From assembly GCA_902801565.1 (NCBI GenBank), contig CADCIX010000023.1:1-33833 (forward strand): a stretch of 33,833 nt of DNA. The letters run 5' to 3'. The position numbers and the translations under genes were made by a program. The DNA is from an uncultured Veillonellaceae bacterium. Lineage in GTDB: Bacteria > Bacillota > Negativicutes > Selenomonadales > Selenomonadaceae. This document shows, in pieces, positions 13,817 through 22,213 of this stretch. Within the stretch, counting starts at the first letter, position 1. Each line of letters opens with the position of its first letter. Below the pieces are notes generated by a model. That model saw only the letters and a list, made by a program, of their open reading frames with translations, was not told the DNA's origin and ran no database searches.

Positions 13817-14578
13817 ATGGTTTATTTATTGAAATTTGGCGCCAGCTGGGTGCTGCCGCCGGGGATCTTTCTTGTCGTCTTCTTTGCCATTGCCTGGTAT
13901 GCATGGAGGAAGCGTGGCGAAAAAAAATTGGCGGCGGTCATTGCCGGGGTTACCTTCATTTTTTATCTTCTCTGTACGGGGCTTGTGGCGGATTGGCTGA
14001 TGGGCAGCCTGGAGTCGGCCTATGAGCCGCCGAAGGAGCCCAAAGGGGATGTCATCATCATGCTGGGAGGCGGCGCGATGCCGGATTCCCCGGATGTGGA
14101 TGGCACAGGCTCTCTTTGTTCCAGTCCGGCAAATCGTCTGCTTGCCACCGTGCGCCTTTACCGCATGCTTCAGGTGCCGATCCTGCTCTCCGGGGGGCAG
14201 GTCTATTCCGACAGCGGCGCGGAGGCGGAGATTGCGCGTCGTGTGCTCGTGAGCCTCGGGGTGCCTGAAAAGGATATATTAGTGGAAACAAAAAGTGTCA
14301 ATACGACACAGAATGCCCGTTTTTCCGCGGAAATCCTTGAGGAGAAGGGCTTTCACCAGCCGATTCTCGTGACCTCGGCCTTCCATATGAAACGGGCTGT
14401 GCTGAATTTCGAGACGGTGGGGGTTCCTGTGGTGCCGTATCCTACGGACTACATGGTGAGCCACCATCCCGTGTTCCACTATACGAAGCTTCGCCCGCAG
14501 ACGGAGGCACTTCTCGACAATGTGACGGTACTGCAGGAGACGCTTCGTACATTGGTGACAAAGTATACCGGGAGATAG
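13817..14578 (+). CDS. YdcF/SanA-like DUF218 membrane protein, 253 aa
   Basis: Two N-terminal membrane segments (about 10-28 and 37-56, VLPPGIFLVVFFAIAWYAW and LAAVIAGVTFIFYLLCTGL) are followed by a DUF218 (YdcF/ElyC/SanA) domain: DVIIMLGGGA, RLLATVRLYRM, ILLSGGQ, a conserved Glu (EAEIARRVLVSLGVPEKDILVE), SVNTTQNARF and ILVTSAFHMKRA. Family members act at the cell envelope, in lipid carrier or peptidoglycan/ECA metabolism; the exact reaction is unknown. I place the start at ATG 13817; an upstream TTG at 13748 is in frame but lacks a site. It is six bases from the MATE gene, so the two form an operon. Confidence 0.88.
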   Translation: MVYLLKFGASWVLPPGIFLVVFFAIAWYAWRKRGEKKLAAVIAGVTFIFYLLCTGLVADWLMGSLESAYEPPKEPKGDVIIMLGGGAMPDSPDVDGTGSLCSSPANRLLATVRLYRMLQVPILLSGGQVYSDSGAEAEIARRVLVSLGVPEKDILVETKSVNTTQNARFSAEILEEKGFHQPILVTSAFHMKRAVLNFETVGVPVVPYPTDYMVSHHPVFHYTKLRPQTEALLDNVTVLQETLRTLVTKYTGR

Positions 14579-14583
14579 ATGTT

Positions 14584-15936
14584 ATGACAAAGAATTTGAC
14601 GGAAGGGGATCCTGCACGGCTGATCCTGTTCTTCACCCTGCCCCTTCTGGCAGGGAATGTGTTCCACCAGCTCTATGCCTTTGTGGACACCTTGATTGTG
14701 GGGCGCATTCTGGGAGTGGAGGCCCTGGCGGCGGTGGGCTGCACGGGGAGCCTGATGTTCCTGATGCTGGGGTTCGTCATAGGATTGACCTCTGGTCTTT
14801 CCATCTACACGGGGCAGAGGTTCGGCGCAAGGGACAGGAAGGGTGTTCGCCAGAGCGTGGCGACCTGTATGGTGCTGAGTCTCGCGGCTTCTGTGATCCT
14901 GACGGTTTTTGGGGTGGCGCTTTGCCGCACGTTTCTTGTCTGGATGCAGACCCCGCCGGAAATCCTGCAGGGAGCCTATGATTTTATCAGCATCATTTAC
15001 GGAGGAATCGGCACCTTTGTGTTCATCCAGATGCAGACGAATATCTTGCGCGCCCTGGGTGACAGCCGCATGCCCACGGTGATCATTGCGGCAATGCTCG
15101 TCATCAATATCCTTCTGGAGCCGGTGGCCATCCTGGTGCTGGGCTGGGGAATTCCCGGCGCTGCGATTGCCACACTGGTGGCATGGTTCCTCGGGAATGT
15201 GCTCTGTTTTTTCTATATCAAGAAAAAGGTGCCTGCCATGCATACCCGCTGGGAGGATTGGAAAATGGACCGCAAGGTTGTGGCAGCACATCTCAGGATC
15301 GGCCTCCCCATGGGGTTCCAGTCCTCCATCATCGCCATCGGCGCGGTCATCCTGCAGGTGGCGCTCAATAATCTTGGGCCTGTGGCAGTGGCAGCCTATG
15401 CCGCCTCCCAAAAGGTGGACTCCATCGCCCTGATGCCCATGATGTCCTTTGGCATGGCCATGGCGGCCTATACGGCACAGAATTACGGCGCACGGAAATT
15501 TGCCCGCATTGAGGAGGGCGTGAAGAAGTGCGTCTATATGTCCGTGAGCTTCAGCATTGTGGCGGGGGCCACCGTCATCTTCTTCGGGCCGGATATCATG
15601 CAGCTTTTCGTGGGCGAGGGGCAGCAGCAGGTGGTTGAGTACGGGCAGACCTATCTTGTGGTGAACGGTGTCTGCTATTGGATCCTGGCCCTGCTCTTCA
15701 TTTTCCGGTTTACGCTGCAGGGGCTTGGAAAGAGCATGGTTCCCACGATTGCCGGCATCATGGAACTCATCATGCGTGCCGTCGCCGCGATTTTCCTCGT
15801 GGAATGGCTGGACTATCTCGGAGCCTGCATGGCGAATCCCATGGCATGGATCGGCTCCTGTGTGCCTCTTATGGTGGCGTTTTTCATGACGAGAAATCAC
15901 ATGCGGAAGCAATATTCCCTGGACAGTACTCCATAG
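14584..15936 (+). CDS. MATE-family multidrug/cation exporter, 450 aa
   Basis: Typical MATE (MatE Pfam) protein of about 12 membrane helices in two homologous halves. The first half begins with LTEGDPARLILFFTLPLLAGNVFHQLYAFVDTLIVGRILG, which includes the VDTxxVGR-like signature; the second repeats the pattern with GFQSSIIAIGAVILQVALNNLGP and AVAAYAASQKVD. Function: efflux of cationic or small toxic compounds driven by Na+ or H+. GGGAGA precedes ATG 14584; the gap to the previous gene is five bases. The substrate cannot be predicted. Confidence 0.93.
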   Translation: MTKNLTEGDPARLILFFTLPLLAGNVFHQLYAFVDTLIVGRILGVEALAAVGCTGSLMFLMLGFVIGLTSGLSIYTGQRFGARDRKGVRQSVATCMVLSLAASVILTVFGVALCRTFLVWMQTPPEILQGAYDFISIIYGGIGTFVFIQMQTNILRALGDSRMPTVIIAAMLVINILLEPVAILVLGWGIPGAAIATLVAWFLGNVLCFFYIKKKVPAMHTRWEDWKMDRKVVAAHLRIGLPMGFQSSIIAIGAVILQVALNNLGPVAVAAYAASQKVDSIALMPMMSFGMAMAAYTAQNYGARKFARIEEGVKKCVYMSVSFSIVAGATVIFFGPDIMQLFVGEGQQQVVEYGQTYLVVNGVCYWILALLFIFRFTLQGLGKSMVPTIAGIMELIMRAVAAIFLVEWLDYLGACMANPMAWIGSCVPLMVAFFMTRNHMRKQYSLDSTP

Positions 15937-15950
15937 GAAGGAAATGATAA

Positions 15951-15979
15951 TTGGCAAAATCTGAACAATACGTTATAAT
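15951..15979 (+). promoter_or_regulatory. Promoter of the PAS-GGDEF gene
   Basis: TTGGCA (15951-15956) and a perfect TATAAT (15974-15979) with 17-base spacing, about 43 bases before the GTG start. Confidence 0.82.
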
Positions 15980-16021
15980 CATTATTAATGGTACATTTTA
16001 TGGATGATGGAGGGGTTTCCC

Positions 16022-17314
16022 GTGTATCGATATTGGCTGAGCATTGTTTTGATAGGGATAGAGGAGGAGGCCGTTTCTGCCGTCAGGGAATTGAAGCCTT
16101 TGGAGCGGTTTTACCATGAGGTGACAGCGTTTCCTTCCCTTGAGACCGTTTTTGATGAGGCGGAATACCACCGGAATACTTTTGTCATCCTGAACGATCA
16201 TGTGGATTGGGAATGGGACAGGCTTCGGGAGATTTTTGGTGCGCATGCGCGGTTTGTCCTTTGCGCCGACCATGCAGAACGATTGGATGCGGAGACCCTC
16301 GACCATTTTGACGAAATCTGGCCCTGCCCTCTTACGGCGGACCTGGCTCGGTATGAGATGGGGCATTTGCAGAGGAAGATCAAGGCAGAGAAGGACGATG
16401 CGCTCCATCGGCAATACCTTAATACCTTGATTGATGTGACACCGGACCTCATCTGGTTCAAGGACATGCCGGGATGTCATCTCAAGGTGAATCTGGCCTT
16501 TTGTGAGGCGGTGGACAAGAGCAGGGAGGATGTCACGGGGAAATTCCATAGCTACATCTGGGGAACCTCCGATGACGATGCAAAACATGGGGAGGCTGTC
16601 TGCCACAGCTCGGAACTTGCCGTTGCCGAGGCAAGGCATACCTGCTATTTCGAGGAAGAGATCCGCCATGCCAAGCGGGGCATCTGCCAGCTCAAGGTAT
16701 GGAAGACACCGATTTACGATGAGGAAGGCGATGTGATCGGAACCATCGGTCTGGCCCACGATGTGACGCGGGAAAAGGAGGCGCAGGACAAGATCCTGCA
16801 TCTGGCCCACACGGATGCACTCACGGGGCTTTTCAACCGGCGCTATTTCTATGAGTACATCGAGGAACACCGCAAGGGAAAAGGCATGACCATCTGCTAT
16901 ATCGATCTCGACCAGTTCAAGCAGCTCAATGACACTTACGGCCATTACTCCGGAGATGCTGCGCTGCTGGGCGTGGCGGAACTGTTGCGGCTGGCCTTTC
17001 GGGAGGATTTCATCACGCGCCTTGGCGGGGACGAGTTCATTGTGGCCATCCTTGGCATGTTCAGCCGGGAGGAAATCATAGAGCGCCTGGATGCCTTCAT
17101 GAAGTCGGCGAAGGAGTTCTTCCAGCTGGACGAGTGCCTGATGGGACTTTCCATGAGCATCGGCGTTGCCATGGCGAAAGATCCGGAGGTTTCCCTGGAA
17201 GTGCTGATCCAGCAGAGCGACGCGGCGCTTTATTACAGCAAGACCCATGGCAAGGGCATCTATACCTTCCACGAGGACATCGGCAAGGCTGATGAAAACG
17301 GAAAAGAGAATTGA
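16022..17314 (+). CDS. PAS-GGDEF diguanylate cyclase with receiver-like N-terminus, 430 aa
   Basis: Predicted cytoplasmic enzyme making c-di-GMP. Residues 1-115 resemble a degenerate receiver fold (WLSIVLIG, TFVILND, RFVLCADH). A PAS domain follows (about 137-245, with IDVTPDLIWFKDMPG and IGLAHDVTREKE). The GGDEF domain (about 260-415) has DALTGLFNRRYF, IDLDQFKQLNDTYGH and an intact GGDEF at 335-339. The residues before it (FREDFITRL) do not make an RxxD inhibitory site, so product feedback by that route is unlikely. GTG 16022 is preferred over ATG 16004 because GGAGG (16009-16013) lies eight bases upstream. No membrane segment is seen, so the signal is probably internal. Confidence 0.9.
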   Translation: MYRYWLSIVLIGIEEEAVSAVRELKPLERFYHEVTAFPSLETVFDEAEYHRNTFVILNDHVDWEWDRLREIFGAHARFVLCADHAERLDAETLDHFDEIWPCPLTADLARYEMGHLQRKIKAEKDDALHRQYLNTLIDVTPDLIWFKDMPGCHLKVNLAFCEAVDKSREDVTGKFHSYIWGTSDDDAKHGEAVCHSSELAVAEARHTCYFEEEIRHAKRGICQLKVWKTPIYDEEGDVIGTIGLAHDVTREKEAQDKILHLAHTDALTGLFNRRYFYEYIEEHRKGKGMTICYIDLDQFKQLNDTYGHYSGDAALLGVAELLRLAFREDFITRLGGDEFIVAILGMFSREEIIERLDAFMKSAKEFFQLDECLMGLSMSIGVAMAKDPEVSLEVLIQQSDAALYYSKTHGKGIYTFHEDIGKADENGKEN

Positions 17315-17344
17315 GGAAAAATTAGGCATTTTCTGTAGGTTGTC

Positions 17345-17373
17345 TTGACAGTTCCCCCAAAAATCGGTACACT
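17345..17373 (+). promoter_or_regulatory. Promoter of the phosphoglucomutase gene
   Basis: Perfect TTGACA (17345-17350), 17-base spacer, TACACT (17368-17373), 85 bases before the start codon. Confidence 0.72.
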
Positions 17374-17458
17374 AAAAGTAATTCAATTCAATCGGGAACA
17401 GGACGGTTTGATTCTTTGAACCGAACGGTTTCCTCGACAGAGAAAGGGTGGGGACTAC

Positions 17459-19141
17459 ATGTATCTGGACGACTACAAGCGCTGGTGCGAGGCCGATCTG
17501 GTGGATTTTGACCTGAACAAGGAACTCCTCGATATCAAGGGCGACGATGAGGCCATCAAGGATCGATTTGCGGTTGCGTTGAAATTCGGCACGGCAGGGC
17601 TCCGGGGAACACTCGGCGCAGGAACGAACCGCATGAACATCTGGGTGGTCCGCCAGGCGACCCAGGGGGTGGCGGACTGGGTGAAGACCCAGGGCGGGAC
17701 GCAGACCGTTGCCCTCAGTTATGACAGCCGTTTGAAGGGCTGGAATTTTGCCCGTGATGCAGCGGGGGTTCTCGCTGCCAATGGCATCCATGTGCGCATC
17801 TACGATGAGCTCATGCCGGTTCCGGCGCTCTCCTTTGCGACGCGTTACTACAAGTGCAATGCGGGCATCATGGTGACGGCTTCCCACAATCCCGCGAAGT
17901 ACAACGGCTACAAGGCCTATGGACCGGATGGCTGCCAGATGACGGATGATGCGGCAGCGGTTGTCTACGATGCCATCCAGAAGACGGATGTCCTCACGGG
18001 TGCAAAGTACATGAGCTTTGCCGAGGGCGTGGAGAAGGGGCTCATCAAGTTCGTGGGCGACGACTGCAAGGATGCCTTCTATGAGGCCATCGAGAAGCGC
18101 CAGGTTCGTCCGGGACTCTGCAAGACGGCGGGGCTCAAGCTGGTCTATTCGCCACTCAACGGCACAGGGCTCGTTCCTGTGACCCGTGTCCTCAAGGATA
18201 TCGGCATCACGGATATCACCATCGTTCCCGAGCAGGAGTATCCCAACGGCTATTTCACCACCTGCTCCTATCCGAATCCCGAAATCTTTGCTGCTCTTGA
18301 GAAAGGGCTGGAGCTTGCCAAGGAGACTCAGGCGGATCTCATGCTGGCCACCGACCCGGATGCTGACCGCGTGGGCATCGCCATGAAGTGCCCCGACGGC
18401 ACCTATGAGCTGGTTTCCGGCAACGAGATGGGTGTCCTGCTGCTTGATTATATCTGCCAGGGACGCAAGGAGAAGGGCACCATGCCCAAGGATCCCATTG
18501 CGGTGATGTCCATTGTCTCAACGCCCCTTGCCGTGAAGGTGGCGGAGCATTACGGCGTGGAGCTTCGTCAGGTCCTGACGGGCTTCAAGTGGATTGGCGA
18601 CCAGATTCTCCAGTTGGAAGGCAAGGGCGAGGAGGAGCGCTTCATCTTCGGTTTCGAGGAAAGCTATGGCTATCTTGCCGGCCCCTATGTGCGCGACAAG
18701 GATGCGGTCATCGCTTCCATGCTGATCTGCGAGATGGCGGCCTACTACCGTTCCATCGGTTCCTCCATCAAGAAGCGCCTGGAGGAGATCTACCAGCAGT
18801 ACGGCAGGTATCTTAACAAGGTGGATTCCTTTGAGTTCCCCGGCCTTTCCGGCATGGACAAGATGGCGGGCATCATGGAGAAGCTCAGGAAGGAGCCCCC
18901 GACGGAATTCGCGGGCAAGAAGGTCGTGAAGGCTCTCGATTACAACGATCCGAAGGCCACGGGGCTGCCGAAGGCGAATGTCCTGATTTATTCGCTGGAG
19001 GATGGCTCCACCGTGGTGATCCGTCCTTCCGGCACCGAGCCGAAGATCAAGACCTATTTCACGACCCTTGGCAAGGACCTTGCCGAGGCACAGGCGGCAA
19101 AGGACAAGCTGGCAGAGGCCTGCAAGCCGCTTCTCGCATAA
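17459..19141 (+). CDS. pgcA: Phosphoglucomutase/phosphomannomutase (PgcA type), 560 aa
   Basis: Alpha-D-phosphohexomutase that interconverts glucose 1- and 6-phosphate, feeding UDP-glucose and polysaccharide synthesis. Four domains in order: N-terminal domain with FGTAGLRGTLGAG (about 41-53); the phosphoserine loop TAS142HNP; the metal loop ATDPDADRVGIA with three aspartates (about 298-308); the sugar-binding GFEESYGYL (about 399-407); and the phosphate-binding RPSGTEPKIKTYF near the C-terminus. Length matches the roughly 570-residue PgcA group rather than the shorter 450-residue ManB/GlmM group. GGGTGGGG lies before ATG 17459. It is a single-gene unit with its own promoter and terminator. 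Confidence 0.93.
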   Translation: MYLDDYKRWCEADLVDFDLNKELLDIKGDDEAIKDRFAVALKFGTAGLRGTLGAGTNRMNIWVVRQATQGVADWVKTQGGTQTVALSYDSRLKGWNFARDAAGVLAANGIHVRIYDELMPVPALSFATRYYKCNAGIMVTASHNPAKYNGYKAYGPDGCQMTDDAAAVVYDAIQKTDVLTGAKYMSFAEGVEKGLIKFVGDDCKDAFYEAIEKRQVRPGLCKTAGLKLVYSPLNGTGLVPVTRVLKDIGITDITIVPEQEYPNGYFTTCSYPNPEIFAALEKGLELAKETQADLMLATDPDADRVGIAMKCPDGTYELVSGNEMGVLLLDYICQGRKEKGTMPKDPIAVMSIVSTPLAVKVAEHYGVELRQVLTGFKWIGDQILQLEGKGEEERFIFGFEESYGYLAGPYVRDKDAVIASMLICEMAAYYRSIGSSIKKRLEEIYQQYGRYLNKVDSFEFPGLSGMDKMAGIMEKLRKEPPTEFAGKKVVKALDYNDPKATGLPKANVLIYSLEDGSTVVIRPSGTEPKIKTYFTTLGKDLAEAQAAKDKLAEACKPLLA

Positions 19142-19161
19142 AAGAAAATATTGCATGAATC

Positions 19162-19211
19162 AAATCGGCATAGCGGAAAATCGTTTCAGTTATGCCGATT
19201 TTTCTATTTTT
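19162..19211 (+). terminator. Intrinsic terminator after pgcA
   Basis: AAATCGGCATA (19162-19172) pairs perfectly with TATGCCGATTT (19191-19201) and is followed by a T-rich tail; an 18-base loop. Confidence 0.85.
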
Positions 19212-19330
19212 GCAAGAGGAGATTGGATTTTTTTCACGAATACTGGAATTGTGAAGGAATAAATTTTATTGATGAACAGTTCCTAATAACTTGTGTAAGA
19301 AATGGACACCTGAAGAAAAGAGGTAAATGA

Positions 19331-20632
19331 ATGGAACGGTATTTTCAAGAGGAAATCGAGTGCGCACCCATTGAGAAGATCAAGGAGCTGCAGCATGAAA
19401 AACTGCTTCGGCAGGTTCGCTATGTGTGGGACAATGTCCCCTACTATCGGAGCAAGATGGAGGAAAAGGGCGTCCGGCCGGAGGATGTAAAATCTGCGGA
19501 GGACCTTTGCAAGCTGCCCTTCCTGTCGAAGGCGGATCTCAGGGCCGCCTATCCCTATGGGCTCCTGGCCGTTCCGCTCAAGGACTGCGTGCGCATCCAT
19601 TCCACGTCCGGAACCACGGGGAAGCGCGTCATTGCCTTCTATACCCAGGAGGACATCGACATGTGGAATGAGTGCTGTGCGCGTGCCATCATGGCGGCGG
19701 GCGGCACCAATGAGGATGTCTGCCATATCGCCTATGGCTATGGGCTCTTCACGGGGGGCGCAGGGCTGGATGGCGGCTCCCACAAGGTGGGCTGCCTCAC
19801 GGTTCCCTGCAGCTCCGGCAACACGGAGCGGCAGGTCATGTTCATCATGGACCTCAAGGCGACGATTCTTGGCTGCACGCCGAGCTATGCAGCCTATCTC
19901 GGCGAGAGCATGAAAGAGATGGGCTATGGGCCTGAGGATATTCCCTTGAAGATCGGCATCTTCGGCGCAGAGGCATGGTCGGAGGAAATGCGGCATGACA
20001 TTGAGCAGACCCTTGGCATCAAGGCCTATGATATCTATGGGCTCACGGAGATTTCCGGTCCCGGTGTTGCCTATGAGTGCTCGGCGCAGCAAGGCATGCA
20101 TATCAATGAGGACCATTTCCTCGTGGAGGTCATCGATCCCGACACGGGTGAGGTATTGCCGGAGGGCAGCCAGGGAGAGCTGGTGTTCACTTCCCTCGAT
20201 AAAAAGGCCTTCCCTCTCCTTCGCTACCGCACAAGGGATATCTGTGTCCTCACCCGTGAGAAATGCTCCTGCGGACGCACCCATGTGCGCATGATGAAGC
20301 CCAAGGGACGTTCCGACGATATGCTCATCATCCGCGGCGTGAACGTGTTCCCGAGCCAGATCGAGACTGTGCTCCTGAACCATGGCTATGCGGCGAACTA
20401 CCAGATCATCATCGGCCGGGTGAACAACACGGATACCCTTGACGTGAAGGTGGAATTGATGCCCCAGATGTTCACGGACAGCGTCAGCGAGATTGACGAG
20501 CGCCGCAGGGAACTTGAGAATGGCATCAAGAACATCCTCGGCATCAAGGCAAAGGTTTCCCTTGTGGCTCCCAAGAGCATCGCCAGGAGCGAGGGCAAGG
20601 CCGTCCGCGTCATTGACAACAGGAAGATCTGA
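19331..20632 (+). CDS. paaK: Phenylacetate-CoA ligase family protein, 433 aa
   Basis: ANL-superfamily adenylating ligase of the PaaK type, which activates aryl acids with ATP and CoA. Features: RYVWDNVPYYRSKMEEKGV near the N-terminus, the P-loop HSTSGTTGKRV (about 90-100), AYGYGLFTGGAGLDGG, AYDIYGLTEISGPGV (A5 motif), RYRTRDICVL (A7/A8) and GRSDDMLIIRGVNVFPSQIE (A8), plus a conserved C-terminal K-region. A CSCGRTH cysteine stretch is typical of the family. RBS AGAGG precedes ATG 19331. In anaerobes this gene often stands with indolepyruvate oxidoreductase and an ACT gene; here it is followed by an ACT gene and ddh, so arylacetate from aromatic amino acids is a likely substrate (inference). 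Confidence 0.92.
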   Translation: MERYFQEEIECAPIEKIKELQHEKLLRQVRYVWDNVPYYRSKMEEKGVRPEDVKSAEDLCKLPFLSKADLRAAYPYGLLAVPLKDCVRIHSTSGTTGKRVIAFYTQEDIDMWNECCARAIMAAGGTNEDVCHIAYGYGLFTGGAGLDGGSHKVGCLTVPCSSGNTERQVMFIMDLKATILGCTPSYAAYLGESMKEMGYGPEDIPLKIGIFGAEAWSEEMRHDIEQTLGIKAYDIYGLTEISGPGVAYECSAQQGMHINEDHFLVEVIDPDTGEVLPEGSQGELVFTSLDKKAFPLLRYRTRDICVLTREKCSCGRTHVRMMKPKGRSDDMLIIRGVNVFPSQIETVLLNHGYAANYQIIIGRVNNTDTLDVKVELMPQMFTDSVSEIDERRRELENGIKNILGIKAKVSLVAPKSIARSEGKAVRVIDNRKI

Positions 20633-20652
20633 ATCTAACGGAGGTGCAGAAG

Positions 20653-21078
20653 ATGAGTGTACAGCAGATTTCCGTATTTCTTGAGAACAAGCCGGGCATG
20701 CTGAAGAAGATGACGGCAGTCCTCAAGGAGCATGATATCAACATCCGTGCCCTGTCCGTGGCGGATACCAAGGATTTTGGCATCGTGCGGATGCTGGTGA
20801 ATGATGTTTACGATGCAACGAATGTGCTCAACGAGGCGCATTTCATCACGTCCCTGAAGCCGGTGCTGGTATATGCCATTCCGGATGTGACCGGGGGCCT
20901 GGATGCGCTTTTGGAGAAGTTCGACGAGGCGAAGATCAACATTGATTACATGTACGCCTTTGCAGGGAAAACGAGTGCCTACATGATCTTCCGCGTGAAC
21001 AAGACCAGCGAGGCAGAGGCAAAACTTGGCGGAAAGGGACTGGAATCCCTGACCGAGGAAGATGTAGCAAAAGTATAA
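20653..21078 (+). CDS. Tandem ACT-domain protein, 141 aa
   Basis: Two ACT domains back to back: residues about 3-68 (QISVFLENKPGMLKKMTAVLKEHDINIRALSV) and 69-136 (LVYAIPDVTGGLDALLEKFDEAKINIDYMYAF). ACT domains bind amino acids and regulate enzymes; stand-alone double ACT proteins next to paaK are common and presumed to sense aromatic or branched-chain amino acids. Start ATG 20653 is set by GGAGG (20640-20644). It lies 20 bases after paaK and 12 before ddh, so the three are one operon. Confidence 0.9.
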   Translation: MSVQQISVFLENKPGMLKKMTAVLKEHDINIRALSVADTKDFGIVRMLVNDVYDATNVLNEAHFITSLKPVLVYAIPDVTGGLDALLEKFDEAKINIDYMYAFAGKTSAYMIFRVNKTSEAEAKLGGKGLESLTEEDVAKV

Positions 21079-21090
21079 GGAGGCAACCCT

Positions 21091-22077
21091 ATGGGGATTC
21101 GTATTGGGATTCTTGGATATGGCAATCTGGGGCGCGGCGTGGAGTGCGCCGTGGCCGCCAATGAGGATATGGAACTGGCGGCGGTGTTCACGCGCCGTGA
21201 GCCGTCGAGCCTGAAAATCGCTTCGGCGGGAGTTCCGGTGGTGAACGTCAAGGATGTGGAGGCATGGAAGGACAAGATCGATGTCATGATTCTCTGCGGG
21301 GGCAGTGCCACGGATCTTCCCGTGCAGACGCCGCAGTATGCAAAGCTGTTCCATGTGATTGACAGCTTCGACACCCATGCACGCATCCCGGAGCATTATG
21401 AGGCAGTGGACAAGGCCGCAAAGGAGTCGGGGCATATCGGCATCATTTCCGTGGGATGGGATCCGGGGCTCTTTTCCCTGGCCCGGGTTTACAGCAACGC
21501 CATCCTCCCGGAAGGCAAGGATTACACCTTCTGGGGAAAGGGCGTGTCCCAGGGGCATTCCGATGCCATTCGGCGCATCAAGGGTGTGAAGAATGCCAAG
21601 CAGTACACGGTTCCGGTGGAGAGTGCCCTGGAGGCCGTCCGTTCCGGCAGCAACCCGGAGCTTTCCACTAGGCAGAAGCACACGAGAGAGTGCTTCGTTG
21701 TCCTGGAGGAAGGCGCCGATGCGGCACAGGTGGAGCAGGAAATCAAGACCATGCCGAACTATTTCGCGGACTACGATACGACGGTGCATTTCATCAGCGA
21801 GGAAGAACTCTTGAAGAACCATGGCGGCCTCGCCCATGGAGGCTTTGTCATCCGTTCGGGAAAGACGGGACATGAAAAGGAGCACAATCATATCATTGAG
21901 TTCAACCTGAAGCTGGACTCCAATCCGGAGTTCACCACCAGTGTCCTCATTGCCTACGCCCGTGCCGCCTATCGGCTGGCGAAGGAGGGGCAGACGGGAT
22001 GCAGGACGGTGCTGGATATTCCCCCGGCCTATCTGTCCTCCCGGAGCGGCGAGGAACTTCGCAAGCATCTTCTTTAA
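21091..22077 (+). CDS. ddh: meso-Diaminopimelate D-dehydrogenase, 328 aa
   Basis: NADPH-dependent enzyme that aminates L-2-amino-6-oxopimelate to meso-DAP in one step, a shortcut in lysine and peptidoglycan synthesis. Rossmann motif GILGYGNLGRGVE at residues 6-18, then CGGSATDLP, DSFDTHARIPEHYEAVD, the signature SVGWDPGLFSLARV (about 125-138), TFWGKGVSQGHSDAIRRI and GFVIRSG near the C-terminus. Length (328) is normal for the family. RBS AAGGAGG precedes ATG 21091. It ends the paaK-ACT-ddh operon, before a strong terminator. Confidence 0.95.
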   Translation: MGIRIGILGYGNLGRGVECAVAANEDMELAAVFTRREPSSLKIASAGVPVVNVKDVEAWKDKIDVMILCGGSATDLPVQTPQYAKLFHVIDSFDTHARIPEHYEAVDKAAKESGHIGIISVGWDPGLFSLARVYSNAILPEGKDYTFWGKGVSQGHSDAIRRIKGVKNAKQYTVPVESALEAVRSGSNPELSTRQKHTRECFVVLEEGADAAQVEQEIKTMPNYFADYDTTVHFISEEELLKNHGGLAHGGFVIRSGKTGHEKEHNHIIEFNLKLDSNPEFTTSVLIAYARAAYRLAKEGQTGCRTVLDIPPAYLSSRSGEELRKHLL

Positions 22078-22099
22078 GAGTTGCTGGATAGGAATAAGC

Positions 22100-22129
22100 G
22101 AGACTGCCAGAATTGGCAGTCTCTTTTTT
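22100..22129 (+). terminator. Intrinsic terminator of the paaK-ACT-ddh operon
   Basis: GAGACTGCCA (22100-22109) pairs perfectly with TGGCAGTCTC (22114-22123) over a four-base loop and is followed by six T residues. Confidence 0.93.
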
Positions 22130-22213
22130 CTTCGGCCAGGAAGGGAAATCTTTATCCGTATCGAATAAAATATATGTAATTAAAATCCATAAGTGAAAGA
22201 GGATGTGGTCGAT

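Noticed and set aside
14479..15957. Leftward 492-residue open frame over the MATE gene
   Set aside because: His/Arg/Gln-rich antisense shadow of a clearly identified membrane protein.
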